Shown piece after piece: positions 48,444 to 59,472 of a DNA stretch of 64,000 bases. Under the pieces are notes generated by a model. The model was not told the origin of the DNA. It saw only the letters and a list, made by a program, of their open reading frames with translations, and ran no database searches. The DNA comes from Zeugodacus cucurbitae (Eukaryota; Arthropoda; Insecta; Diptera; Tephritidae), in NCBI RefSeq assembly GCF_028554725.1, contig NC_071667.1, positions 73,392,001 through 73,456,000 of the forward strand, written 5' to 3'. Every line of letters starts with the position of its first letter. The first letter of the stretch is position 1. The translations under genes and the position numbers were made by a program.

Positions 48444-49450
48444 TATTAGGTTGGGAAATTCGCCTTTTTATACTTTCGCAACAAAGTTGCTAAGAGATTA
48501 TTATGACTCAAAAACCCTTCTGTACAAAATCAACGCCTGCGATATGCTGCTGAAACGAAACGAACTCGACCAATTTTTGAAGCGGATGGTGACTGGCGAC
48601 GAAAAATAGATCACATACGACAATATCAAGCGAAAACGGTCGTGGTGAATCGTCCCAAACAGTGGCCAAGCCGGGATTGACGCCAAGAAGGTTTTTTTTT
48701 TTGTTTGGTAGGATTGGAAGGGAATCATCCACTATGAGCTGCTCCCATATAGCCAGACGCTTAATTCTACCATCTACTGCAAACAACTGGACCGCTTGAA
48801 GCAGGATATCGACCAGAAATTGGCCAACAGGAAGGGTGTAGTGTTCCACCAGGACGACGCCAGACCACACACTTCGTTGATGAGTCGTCAGAAGCTACGG
48901 GAGCTCGGATGGGAGCTTTTATCGCATCCACCATATAGCCCGGACATACCGGCAAGTGATTACCACCTGTTCCTTGCCATGGCGAACGCCCTTGGGGGTG
49001 TAAAGTTGAACTCAAAAGATACTTGTGAAAAGTGGCTGTCCGAGTTCTTCACAAATAAGAAGGGGGCTTCTACAAGGGGGGTATAATGAAGTTGGCGTCT
49101 AAATGAAAACAGATTATCGAACGAAACGGTGCATATTTAAACTAAATCCGATTACTGTAACAAATAATAAATATTCTGACTAAAAGTATGAATGACATGT
49201 GTCGTTGAAGTTTAAATATCTGTCAAATTATATTTGCCATTTATATGCACGGTTTTCAATATGCCAATTTACTGACAGTATTTTGACAATCTTAAAAATC
49301 ATACTTACATTATGTAAAGTTATACAACTGACAGCAAATTTACAGCTTCAGTTGTGGAGAACTTTCGTAAACATACATGAAAAGACAATCGCTTTAATTG
49401 CTTGGACATGATTGTCATTATATTTGACAAAGCGAAAATCCCACCTAATA
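48444..49450 (+). mobile_element. 1003-bp mariner derivative with TIRs and TA duplication
   Basis: The element is 48446-49448, flanked by TA on both sides. The left end is TTAGGTTGGGAAATTCGC and the reverse complement of the right end is TTAGGTGGGATTTTCGC (about 15 matches with one gap). Inside are, in order, a copy of the foreign hairpin end TTTTTATACTTTCGCAAC (48466-48483), the transposase remnant and a 3' AT-rich part containing TATTTGACA-like words. Complete mariners are about 1.3 kb, so this is a deletion derivative carrying an extra insertion. The 3' TIR pairing is my own alignment and could be wrong if the element is a composite. Confidence 0.55.
48510..49150 (+). pseudogene. mariner transposase pseudogene (plus-strand copy)
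   Basis: Reading starts at about 48533 with CDMLLKRNELDQFLKRMVTG then DEK and an in-frame TAG where Trp is expected. It continues ITYDNIKRKRSW, loses frame in a T-run near 48690-48703, and resumes as KGIIHYELLPYSQTLNSTIY. From 48796 the frame is clean to 49086: GVVFHQDDARPH (second catalytic Asp), ELLSHPPYSPDIPASDYHLF (third Asp retained), KWLSEFFTNKKG. A later frameshift precedes the end near ERNGAY. It keeps the central block deleted in the 41311-42120 copy, while that copy keeps the reading frame. The N-terminal DNA-binding domain is absent. Confidence 0.85.
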
Positions 49451-50836
49451 GGTAGCTCCTATTTAGAGTACGAAAACCATTGACAAGAATATGACAAATG
49501 TAACATGTAACAGTTTCTAAATTGGTGGATAATTGAACTGTTTTATAACAAAATTCTGACAAGAATATGATAAATTTATCGATCATTCAATTTCTATAAA
49601 ACATACAACACTTTATAGTATTAAGCGGTGACCTATTTTCTTCGACATTTTTGTAGTTCAACATTCTTGAGACCAATTTAATTCCTCTTCCCCTTTTCCC
49701 ATCATATTAATAGACACTTGATGCCTCATATGTTCTTTTGTGGGTCACTGAGAATGAAACACCTAAATTTTGACTTGAAATTTCCATTTAAACACATTCG
49801 TATAGCTGTAAGTACATTATTTGCTCGTTATAAACTTGAACTGAAACTGTTTTGCAATCAGACAAACAAGCAATGGGATTTCAACATGAAATAACCAACT
49901 AACCAGCGCGTGTAATCTCCATGCCTCTGAGTGGGTATGTGTGTGTTTGTGTAAGTTAAAGGATATTGAGTTTATCGCAGATCGTGAAGCTTAGCGCATG
50001 TCTGTATGTAAGCGATGCTGTAACTGTGGCAAGCGCTTTTATGTCGGCAATTGCGAAATTTCAGGTATTCACTGGCAGCTACAGCTTGCAACTTTCAATT
50101 TGCAACATATCATATGAATATTATGCAACGACACAAAGCGCGCACACACACACTCGCACGCAGCCACGCACGATTTAAGCGTGTATGCAGTATTAATGTT
50201 GCAACATCGTACCTGCAACACAGTGATCGTCCACTTTGGCTGTCTACTCTACTCTCTCAGCTGCATGTGTGTGTGTGTGTTGTTACCAGTCTATTTGCAG
50301 GTGCATGCAAATACATGCATGAATTGCTTGTGTTAATTTGCACGCCCAGTCAAACAGACACACTCACATACATATAGATATCAGCATGCGCCCGGCATCT
50401 GTATATTAGCGTTGCCACTAAATCACAATTTCAATGCGAAATGCAGATTTTTGCTTGCATTGCAACTTTTGCTACATCCCCTGTGCCGCTGACTCGTTTT
50501 ATTGCTGCTGCTGTTGTTGTTACTCCTGTTTTTGTTGTTGCTTGTGTTGTTGCTCATATTAGTCAATGTTGTCAACGTGTGCATAAAGCATAAAACTGAC
50601 TAGCACTCACTGCACAGTTGTACTAATCAACAGTGTGCAAATACAAAAACCAAAGCTGCAGCAACAACAACAACAACACATATAATAATAACAACATTGG
50701 CTGTTGTTGAAATAAATGCAACTGATGCGTTTGCAATGTTAAGCAATGTCGGTTGCACCTGCTGCATGTTTGAGTGTTTATGAGGTGGTTTCGACTGGCA
50801 TAGAAATGATTGCTTTATATTAGAGACACGCACAGA
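49451..50836. other. Non-coding DNA with microsatellites
   Basis: Two GACAAGAATATGACAAAT-like words lie 77 bp apart (about 49482 and 49557). (TG)n at 50265-50281, (CTG/TTG)n at 50505-50545 and (CAA)n near 50662-50677. No gene seen. Confidence 0.5.
50265..50281 (+). repeat. (TG)n microsatellite
   Basis: About eight TG units. Confidence 0.9.
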
Positions 50837-51141
50837 TACAGCTGCGGTCAGCTTAATGGAAACACAAAATTTTGAAATTTCGATTTATTTTTTCAAAATT
50901 CTATTTATTCTTTTGATAAAAAAAAAATCTTTTCACATCAAGCGAGTAAAATAGTAAGCAATTGACTCTAAAAGTATTAATATTTTTTAATAGTTTTTTT
51001 GTCTCAACAACAAAATGAACTAAATGATTTTCATGTATGATAGAAGGATTGTCCTTTCTCACTCTCTATATTTGAATCTTTTTAAAAATTTTATTTCATA
51101 ATAATTTTCTTATCGTACTTAATAAACTGCCCACAACTGTA
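50837..51141. mobile_element. 301-bp Tc1/mariner-type MITE
   Basis: The element is 50839-51139. It starts CAGCTGCGGTCAGCTTAAT and its reverse complement starts CAGTTGTGGGCAGTTTATT (14 of 19 identical). TA lies directly outside both ends (50837-50838 and 51140-51141), the target duplication of the Tc1/mariner superfamily. The interior is AT-rich and non-coding. TIR divergence suggests an old copy. Confidence 0.6.
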
Positions 51142-51560
51142 TATTTTCTATTGCATATGTTCCAATACATGACTCACAGCTACAAATAACAGTACAGCTC
51201 ATACACATAGCGACACACATCAGAATCATTACAAAATGTCCATTCATACTCATACAGGCATGCAACCGTATCTTTTGATTAAATCTCGTCATATCATTGT
51301 GAAAATGCTTTGCTCTTTGGCGTTCATAAATCATGGAATTTTGCATTTGGATTTCGGTATTCGTACAAATGTGTGTCTGTCAATAAACATGCCTATTTAG
51401 CTTTGTGTTGGACTTCTGCACTGCATAGGCTGAATTTAAGAACTCCATTGTGGAGAAAAATAAAAAATATGAGAGAAATATGCGTTTGACGAGGTCTGCA
51501 ACACAATGTAGAGCATTTTAAAAGCTGCTGTATTTAAGGCTTTCATAGGTAACTGAGGCT
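51142..51560. other. Non-coding spacer
   Basis: Nothing recognisable; a 75-codon minus ORF (51119-51346) overlaps CA-rich sequence and lacks any domain. Confidence 0.5.
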
Positions 51561-52220
51561 CAGAGTTCGATAGTAGTCAATGATGATTCGCATATCAATA
51601 TTTATCTTGTCGATGACAATTAGATGAAAGGAAAAAAAAATAGTGATATTTGTCAATATCTGTTCCTTGTGGTGGCAAAAACACTTTTGGCCGAAATGCA
51701 AACCGAGGTTAGATAACTGTCTACATTGATATTGACTTTGGAATAGTCGGCTGATGTATTGAGGGCTATCTCTGCGGCTTTCCCAAAGCAAACACATCCG
51801 CTTGAAAAATACTGCAGTAGTACGGAAGTTTAAAAGGCTGCCTTACAGCTAACTCCGGACAGTATATTCCCGCACCTACCCCGTCCTCCATTTTCAAACC
51901 ATCCGTATAGAAATTTAATGTGCTGCGTGAGGCTATCATTCCCTTACACCAGCTGTCTTTTTCCTGGTTCACTCGGAATCTTCTTTCCCTGTTCAGAAGT
52001 GGGGTCAATTAGTCGGTATGAGCAATACTGTAAAAAATTCTCCTCCCGCCAGTAATCGCCTCGCCGGCGGCAGGTTAAGTACCCATTCAAGAGCTGGCGT
52101 AGGGGTGGTTCTTAGAGCTCCCGTTATACAAAAGCGCTGCAAGCCGCTGCACCCTTTCCATTGGCTTTCGGTTTCCTTAGTAGATACCAAGCAAATAATA
52201 CAGTGGAAGAGATATCTTCT
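51560..52220 (-). pseudogene. Non-LTR retrotransposon: RT C-terminus and RNase H domain, broken
   Basis: Minus-strand remnant in three frames. 52005-52190 reads LQRFCITGALRTTPTPALEW then VLNLPPARRLL, the conserved region after the RT domain. 51766-52008 reads STLNFYTDGLKMEDGVGAGI then YCPELAVRQPFKLPYYCSIF and QADVFAL, an RNase H start: the first Asp (FYTDG) is kept, while the Glu usually seen in QAEVFAI is Asp. A third frame continues AAEIALNTSADYSKVNINVD, the expected next Asp block. RNase H-bearing non-LTR elements fall in the I/R1/LOA/jockey-like groups; I cannot say which. Frameshifts and truncation make it inactive. The remaining RT and endonuclease are not found upstream (52.2-54 kb). 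Confidence 0.75.
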
Positions 52221-54167
52221 AGTCTAGCATAGATCCAAACTGAATATTCATAACAGCCTTATGCTAACGGCTCACCATGTCGCATTTTGCAAGGTCCTTC
52301 TAACAAATAAAGAGCTAAAATTCGGGTTCTGTTGATGTCTTTGGCCTATCTTTGAGGGTACTGTATTTAGTTCGTCGAATTATCGAGACCATCAGAAAGA
52401 TGACGGCATTTTTGTCGAATCTAATTTTCATGCTTTGCTAGAATTTTATTGGAATCGGAAAATTTTATATTGTGAACAGCTTGCTTGAGAACCCCGACCT
52501 GTGGCAACGATATGTATCCGATCTCCACTTCAGAGGTTCTGGAAGTCTCATATCCCGTACTAAACTTCCCTTTTGTTTAGCCTTCATTCATAGTTTAGTA
52601 CTTCAACTATCTTTTATTTCATCTTATCGATCTCTCTACGAACTCACAAGATTGACCGGGAATATGTTTTTACGAGAACAGAACAACCTTACTTCTCAGT
52701 TTCAAATTACAGCACAAGAATTTGTAGTAATTTCAACAAAAGAAATATAGAGCCACCTTCATTGTATTCACTTCATAGAAAATGTTGAAATCAAATCCAT
52801 ACGATGTCGATGCCGATGCCTGCACATGAGCGCATGAACAAACAATTAACTAAGAAAGTCAAGCGCATCTTTCGAATATTTCAAACGTGAGTCTTAAAAC
52901 CAAAACAAACACAAACAATGCTTTCAGAAAAATCAAAAAATCGCTGTATATGAATCACTGCGTGCTAAAAAGACAATCAAAGTCATTCATTTGCCATTCG
53001 TCCACGATGCAATTCCATTAAAATGTGCAGTCCATTAAGAGCGCGCCAAGCTGCTTGTAAGCCATAGAAGCTTCTTTACGCCGACACATACAGTGGATGA
53101 TAGCTTCGGACGGTCGCTCAGTTGATGAGCACACATCACTTCAATGTTGACCGCTCGGGCAGCAATCATTATACAAAAATGTAAGTATTATTTGAAACTA
53201 TTGTTGTTGTTGTACAACAAACATTAATGTGCGAAAGAAGTACATAAGTAAGTAAAAATTGCGATCTCATGGTCGCTCCACACATATCACTTGTCATAAT
53301 AACGAATCATATCACCGCTATCTGATGTAATGCAATAAATGAAATGCCACTTGTGTGCATGTATGTGTGTGAGTGAGTGTGTGTGGCGGGGGAAAATTGT
53401 TGAAAATAAAAACTCATAATTGAATTCTTTACTTGACTTCATTTTGTGATTTACTTTATTTCATCGCCATTTTCGTATTCTTCTTCTGCTTCTTCGTTCT
53501 TATCAACTTTGTTGCGCAATTTATGAGCGTTGCCACCGTTGTAGATAATGACACACATACACACACTTCGCTTTGTTGCATTTGATTATTTGTTGTTGTT
53601 GTTTTCGTGTTGAAAACATTTATGCTGCGCATTTTTCGGCAATTAAATTTATAAAGTCACACACACTCACTCTTGCTTTCCCTCGCTGCGCGGTAAACCC
53701 CAAAGCTTTTGTTTCTTACGGTCACTGGCCATGAAAATCTTGCTCAGCACGTTATTTAGCGGTTGATTTCGCAACAGCGATTGCAAGTTTGTCTCACTGC
53801 CCAAATATACTCGCATATGTGTATGTGTGTGTTTATGTGATACGGCAAAGCAAGCTAGCGGTTATGAATATAGAACGGTCAAATTGAATTGTGCACCATT
53901 AAAATCACATTTGCGGTGACAAAGAAAATAATGAAGATATCGAATTTATGCTACACGCGGTGTATTTATGCATTAGGGTGCTCCTTTTGAGCAGATTGAA
54001 GATTTTTATGTCAGTTGTGAGATTCCATTTAGCTTTAAGCAAAGTAAGAATATATGTACATATATATCTACAACTGCATTGGAGACCATTATAGTCCGTC
54101 GAACTTCAAATTACCCTAATCATATAAAATGAGTGCGAAAGTAAAAAGTTAGTTAAAAGATCATAAA
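52221..54167. other. Non-coding DNA, no gene seen
   Basis: AT-rich with (GTT)n near 53200 and 53592, TG-rich runs at 53355-53385 and 53815-53835, and CA runs near 53555. An initiator-like CAGTTG at about 53118 followed by a good splice donor AAAAT|GTAAGTATT at about 53178 is noted among the findings. Confidence 0.45.
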
Positions 54168-54790
54168 TTAAGGAGTTACATGGGTTTCGTGGGTTCAAAA
54201 AATCGTTTTTTTTTTGGCTTATTCATTTCTTCAGCATCACAAGAATATTATTCTAAATTTCCAAGTCGATCCAAATAATAGTTTCGGAGATACAGCCTTG
54301 GAAAGTGTACACTCCAAGTCAGGTATCAAAACTTTGAACGAGTTTTTTCGGAACCGTGTTTCTAAAGTCGGTTGCCAAATGATCTCGACAACTACTCAAC
54401 CGATCTTGATAATATTTTGCACAGGTGTTCGAAATAAAATTTACTCGTGCTTGAACGAAGGAAAATATCTGCCAAAATTCTAATTTTTACTTTTTTGTCC
54501 TTCCTTCTTTCAAGCACGAGTTTATGGTCTTACCTAAAACATTTATTTTTGTTTTTTGATTTTGGATGATCCTGTCAGGAGTTTTGCTGACAACGCGGGC
54601 GCAACTTTTTTCCGAGAGGTCACCGGAAGTGACGTCACATTGGAGAAGTTTTAATTTTTTTTTTTTGAAATTTCAGAAATTATTCTTTTAATATGTATGT
54701 ATCTATAAAAGTTTAAATTAAATAAATAATTTTTTATATAGAAAAAAAATAGTGAAAATAGGCCCGACAAAACCCATGTAACTGTTTAAG
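54168..54790. mobile_element. 615-bp TTAA-flanked MITE with internal hairpin
   Basis: The element is 54172-54786, with TTAA immediately outside both ends (54168-54171 and 54787-54790). The left end is GGAGTTACATGGGTTTCG and the reverse complement of the right end is ACAGTTACATGGGTTTTG (15 of 18 identical). TTAA duplication suggests a piggyBac-like mechanism, though the TIRs do not start with the usual C-C-Y. The ORF at 54214-54483 lies inside and has no known domain. A 20-bp hairpin stem sits at 54443-54462 / 54502-54521. Confidence 0.65.
54443..54521. repeat. 20-bp inverted repeat (hairpin) inside the MITE
   Basis: ACTCGTGCTTGAACGAAGGA at 54443-54462 pairs with 54502-54521, whose reverse complement differs at one position (19 of 20), with a 39-nt loop. 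Confidence 0.85.
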
Positions 54791-55446
54791 ATGATGAAAA
54801 AAAGAATTAATAATATTTTTTTATTATTTTTACCCTCCCTAATATATGGGCGAATAATACACTAACACTTTAATGCAGTCATAATCTAATATCTCATATA
54901 TTTTTATACTCACTATTTATGATAAAGTTTAAAGCGCATTCATGCAAAATTTATTGATATTTTATTCTGTCAATACCAATCAATTCACAGTTTAATATAT
55001 ATTCAGCGTTTATCTCAAGTAACAATCTTTTCACTTTCAGCGTCTTTGACACCATAAATCAATGGAATATCTTTAATGACTGTTAATTGTGGAAAAATGT
55101 CATCATCATTCCTTTAGAATAACTGAGACTGATCTCAAGCAGGTTAGTAAGCTTTCGTATATTTATACTCTGGCAACAAGTTGCACAGAATTGTTTCCAT
55201 AATTTATCAGTCAATACTCCAAGGTACCCAAAAAAGGGATCTGGAAAAGCGAAAATCACCATCGCTTTTCCAGTTCCCTTTAGCCTGATTATAGTCTGTA
55301 ATCTGTGAGAACTTTAATCTTCATTACCTTGTGCAATACACATTGTTGGTTGGATGAAAATGGAGGCAAAGTGAGCCTGACCGCGAGCGGCCGCACTTAG
55401 GCCAGCATTAAAACCATTGTGCACCCCAGAGGTACTGTGATAAGCG
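54791..55446. other. Spacer with a hairpin-repeat trace
   Basis: AT-rich. At about 55166-55192 TATACTCTGGCAACAAGTTG resembles the TATACTCTCGCAAC hairpin end of the repeats at 42101 and 44551 and is probably a truncated family member. 55330-55446 is likely the 3' UTR of the minus-strand retroelement that follows. Confidence 0.45.
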
Positions 55447-55726
55447 TCACCTAAACAACTCGGTGGATTTGACAAAACTTCTAAGTTTTTTCCATCCCAG
55501 CTGCCCAATTTCTATTAGGTTAGAGTATTGGGGCCGTAGAAGTTGTCCCTTCTTAACTGACTGAAAGCTGAGCATTCGCAAAGATAATGCTCTAGCGTCT
55601 CGTTATCCTCCGCGCACACCATGCATTCTGCCGATTCTATTATGCCAAGTCTCTGCAGGTGGCCTCTTAGGGGTAAATGCCCCGTGAACGCACCCGTGAT
55701 ACTGCTTAGTTCTCTTTGGTTTTTGG
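55447..55726 (-). pseudogene. Non-LTR retrotransposon C-terminal region (CCHC-like end of RNase H protein)
   Basis: The minus frame 55514-55726 reads ELSSITGAFTGHLPLRGHLQ, RLGIIESAECMVCAEDNETL, then EHYLCECSAFSQLRRDNFYG. It contains C-x2-C..H-x3-C-x-C (CMVC..HYLCEC), the zinc-knuckle-like end found after RNase H in I/LOA/R1-type elements. After a TAA the homology resumes one frame away at 55447-55512 as EIGQLGWKKLRSFVKSTELF, again typical of these C-termini. So at least one frameshift separates two conserved blocks. The low-coordinate 3' UTR runs to about 55330. Same general class as 62388-62766, but a different family by sequence. Confidence 0.75.
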
Positions 55727-56623
55727 TCTATCAATTGTCAACATTACCCCTTAGTGGTATTGTGATACGGCCCGTGTTGCAAATGTTCCAAGACCTGTTC
55801 CCCTAGCATCCATTACCTTAGGCAGCGCTTGACTTAAACTGAAAGGTCTGGGGTAGTTTAAGTAAACTGCGTTCCTTACACGGAGCGGGCCAAGCAGTAC
55901 ACATAGACAATTTAAATGATTACTGTATGGTTTTTATTTAACTTAGATAGAATTATTCTATTATCATAATATTTACGTTTATATTAAAGCTTAAAAACAT
56001 CTCTACTAGCTCATGATATTTTTTTCGAATTAAGTATCAAACCTTCATTCATTTGCATATTCACCTCCAAATGCCAGTTCTATGTCATAAAATTTGACAA
56101 AATTATTACACGAAAAGATTGCATGCGATGAAATCCTAAGGATGTGCCAAATATATGCAATCAGCTCTTATCTCTGCACGCCAGGCGCGCTCTTTCAACC
56201 ATATACACTTATGACATTGATGTCTGTATGGGTGCACATAAATTAGTGCAGTTTACAGATTGGCTCACAAATGTGTGGAAATATATGGAATTATCTGAGA
56301 GAGATAGTCGCTAAATAAGATGATTTTTTTAAACACATACATTGGCTTAAGAAATTACAACGATACACACACGACACACACACGCACTCTTATAACCATT
56401 TATTTAAGATGCTTCATTTTCTTAAGTAGCTAAATATAGAGCACCACGTTCAAACCTTGCATTTTTTGGGTAGTTAGCTAGGTGACAGCTGTCTACAGCT
56501 AAAAAAATTTAGCTTAATAATGTTAATAAGTTCATAAGGCAGTACATAGTCTCTTACCCATGGTTAAATAAAAAAATGAGAAAAATAGTGAGGAAATATC
56601 GAATTTTTGAGTGTTCTATATTG
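55727..56623. other. Non-coding DNA
   Basis: 55727-55860 may still be retroelement sequence too decayed to read. The remainder is AT-rich with a CA run near 56365-56387. No gene. Confidence 0.45.
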
Positions 56624-56735
56624 GTTATGTTGGTAGGCAGATCTCTGCAAATACAGAGGATCTCACTTAGACAGTTTTGAGCGCTGTCCATTGTGATACC
56701 AATAAACTCCTAATGGATCAACAACCCACTATTCT
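56624..56735 (-). repeat. Orphan non-LTR 3' UTR fragment
   Basis: GGCAGATCTCTGCAAATACA and TCTCACTTAGACAG followed by CTGTCCATTGTGATACCAAT align with 62355-62430 (GGTAGATCTCCGCAACTGCA, TCTCACTTAGACAG, TTGTCCTTTGTAACACCCAG), which is the 3' UTR of the minus-strand retroelement there. No coding part accompanies this copy, so it is a severely 5'-truncated insertion. Confidence 0.6.
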
Positions 56736-56943
56736 ATATATTAGTATTCTAGAAAAGTATAAATAAATAATTTTAAAAAGTCTTATATGCTAGATACTCA
56801 AAAATTAACTTTATGATTTTGTAGTCAAAATTGTATCCCAAATTATTCAAAAATCTTCCTGAACAGTATTTCACTATTACCAAAAAACTATGAGAAGCTC
56901 AACTGGTCAGCTCACTATCTGATTCTCTTTTGAAGCACTAGAC

Positions 56944-57192
56944 GATTTCAGGTCAGTAATGAACTAAATTTTAGTTGCAAAAATCAATAGGAAAATCTAA
57001 TTTAAATAATATAAAAATATAAAGTAATTAATTAAATTAATTACTAATTCAAAAATTAACCCTTTTCATGTTTGAAAAAATTCTGACTAGTTCATTACCA
57101 GTCCGAAATTGCTACATTCGTACCACTATGTTTTTTTGACTACTTGGAAGTTTCTCCATCGGGTTCATTTGCAGCTAGGTACGAATGTAAGC
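56944..57192. repeat. Two adjacent inverted repeats around an AT-rich core
   Basis: GATTTCAGGTCAGTAATGAACTA (56944-56966) is inverted, with small gaps, at 57087-57109. Directly beyond it, GCTACATTCGTACC (57111-57124) is inverted with a one-base bulge at 57178-57192. Possibly a tiny foldback or MITE remnant. Confidence 0.45.
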
Positions 57193-59472
57193 ACTCTAGA
57201 ATCAAATAAATCTCGACTTAATTTTCGCTAAAATTGACGCAGGTGAATATTTTATGTCAGCTTTAGATAGCAATTACTGCAAACACAGCGCAGCACTTGC
57301 TGGGTTGGGGACATAAGGCGTAATATATGTATATGAATGAAGACCTGTTAAGAATTTTTACCTAGAGAGATATAAAAAAATTAGCAGCACACATTCATAA
57401 CAAATATTATCAATAATTGCCAAAAAAAATTAATGGAAATTGTAATTGGAATTTCGAGTAAATTTGTGTAAAATCAACGGTTGACTGGCTCAACGACAGT
57501 GAAATTCCCAAATACTTTCACCTGCGTATCAATTTAATTAAAATCATATTAGCCGCAAGCTAATAAAATTAAAATAACGCAATGCCGAAAATGTGAAAAT
57601 TATTCAAATGTGTTCAATATTGATAGAAAAATTGCGTTAGTCTAAAAATTCTAAATTTCATTTTTTTAATAATAACATTTAGTTATGTGGGTTAAAAAAA
57701 TAGTTTCCAATGCATTTATGCAAATTTGAACGATTTTAATATTTTTTTTAGAAAAATATTATGGAATTCAAAAATTAATAAACTGCGTGAGTAATTAGAT
57801 AAAATATATACAATAATTTTCAAAAAATATTAAAATTTTTAGAAAACATGCATACAAAAATAACAGTTAACCTTGTGAAATCACATGAAAAGCAAACAAA
57901 AATATGAAATCACATTGCGGAAACTCCTCGCCGTTGCCACTTATTGGCCCGTGCCAGCATTGCAACTTTAGAAAATTGAAAATATATATTTTTACAGTTA
58001 TGTCTACTACATATAAAAAAACTGCAAGGCAACTTTAATGCAAATCTAGTGGTATGTGGTCCTTACGCTGTCGTCACTTTGCCTTACTGGCGCTTACAAC
58101 TTTTCTGTTTAGTGGAAAGCTATCAGTTTCACCAAAATTTACATTTTTCTCTTTTTTTTGTTTTTCAATGCCGAATTTCTTTCAAAATTTTTTCACACCC
58201 ATTGCTTTTGTCTTGCTTAGACATCGGCGTCAAAATATGCACTAAAAAGGCGTCATTCGAATTCGAAATTTGCAACAAAAGCCATTCGAGAGAAAATCAA
58301 ATCATATAAATGCATGCAAAGTGCGATGGACGGAGTGATTTTGGTGAATGGAATAACGGAAATGGCTAAAGTTGCTTATAAGTTTTTGGTAACAAAAACG
58401 GTTTTCCATATACAAATTTGTGTAATATTAGGGTAGCGCTTAATACTGGGATATAATGTTTTGGTATAGAATTTCGGAACCTGTGATGCTGACGTAAGGA
58501 TATTTCTTATATTTATTGGAAATAGATGGCCAATATAAAGTCAAGATCTTTATTCTTTTATATTTTTAGAACCACCCTCATGAACATATCTATAGATACA
58601 CATAATTACAATATATTTTTTGTTCAATTGTGACAAAATCATGATACTGACGCCTTTTCTGCTAAATTAGCTTGTCTTAATGGAAGCTAAGGGATCAAAA
58701 CTTTAAAAATATTATATAATATTAATTTATTGAATTACTAGAAGCAATTTGCTCTAAATTTGTTTCTAACACGTGTGGACGACATTCATATTTACAAAAT
58801 ACCTATTTCACGAATATTCCGAGAGCACTACTAAATAATTAAAAACACTTTCCAACGAAGATGCTACATAACTACTACGTAATAACTGTGAATATGAACA
58901 ATAACCCTTACGTAACATTGGCATAATTCTCGTCGTCATAATTCATCATATTGCATAATAACAAAATATTTGTGTAAATGTAAAACTACCATTAACGTCG
59001 GCTTCCACGACCGCTTACTTGCACATATGAGCTACCGTTACAATTCATATACATATATGTAATATTATATGTATGCTTGCATGTTGTTGGTGGTGTGGCG
59101 CTGAATAATGCCAGTCATCATAGAGTCATCAGTAACAAAAGCATTGAAAATTAATGCGCTAAATGTCAAATGCACAAGAAGAAACTTTTAATGAACTTAA
59201 AAATGTAGTGAATGAAACTGGAGTGAAACAAGAGGCGAAGGAGGAAATCTAGTGTTATGAGAGATGGTGAAAATGTGTCATGTTGGAGAGGAAGCTTTTG
59301 GTGGGAAGATGTTGAAGAAATGTAGAAAAGTAGTTATATAATGATATTTGTCTGGATGATGGATATGAATTTTGAGAATATATTCTTTATTTCAGACGTA
59401 ATTGGCTGAGAAATATTTTATCAGATAGACAGAAAAAATCCAGAAATATAAACATGTTTATTATTATAGAAA
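57193..59472. other. Non-coding DNA, no gene seen
   Basis: Plain AT-rich sequence; two overlapping plus ORFs at 58049-58309 have no recognised domain. Confidence 0.5.

Noticed and set aside
48508..48870. 120-codon minus ORF over the plus-strand mariner, and 41815-42144 plus over the minus-strand mariner
   Set aside because: Both are antisense shadows of mariner transposase; their similarity to each other is a by-product.
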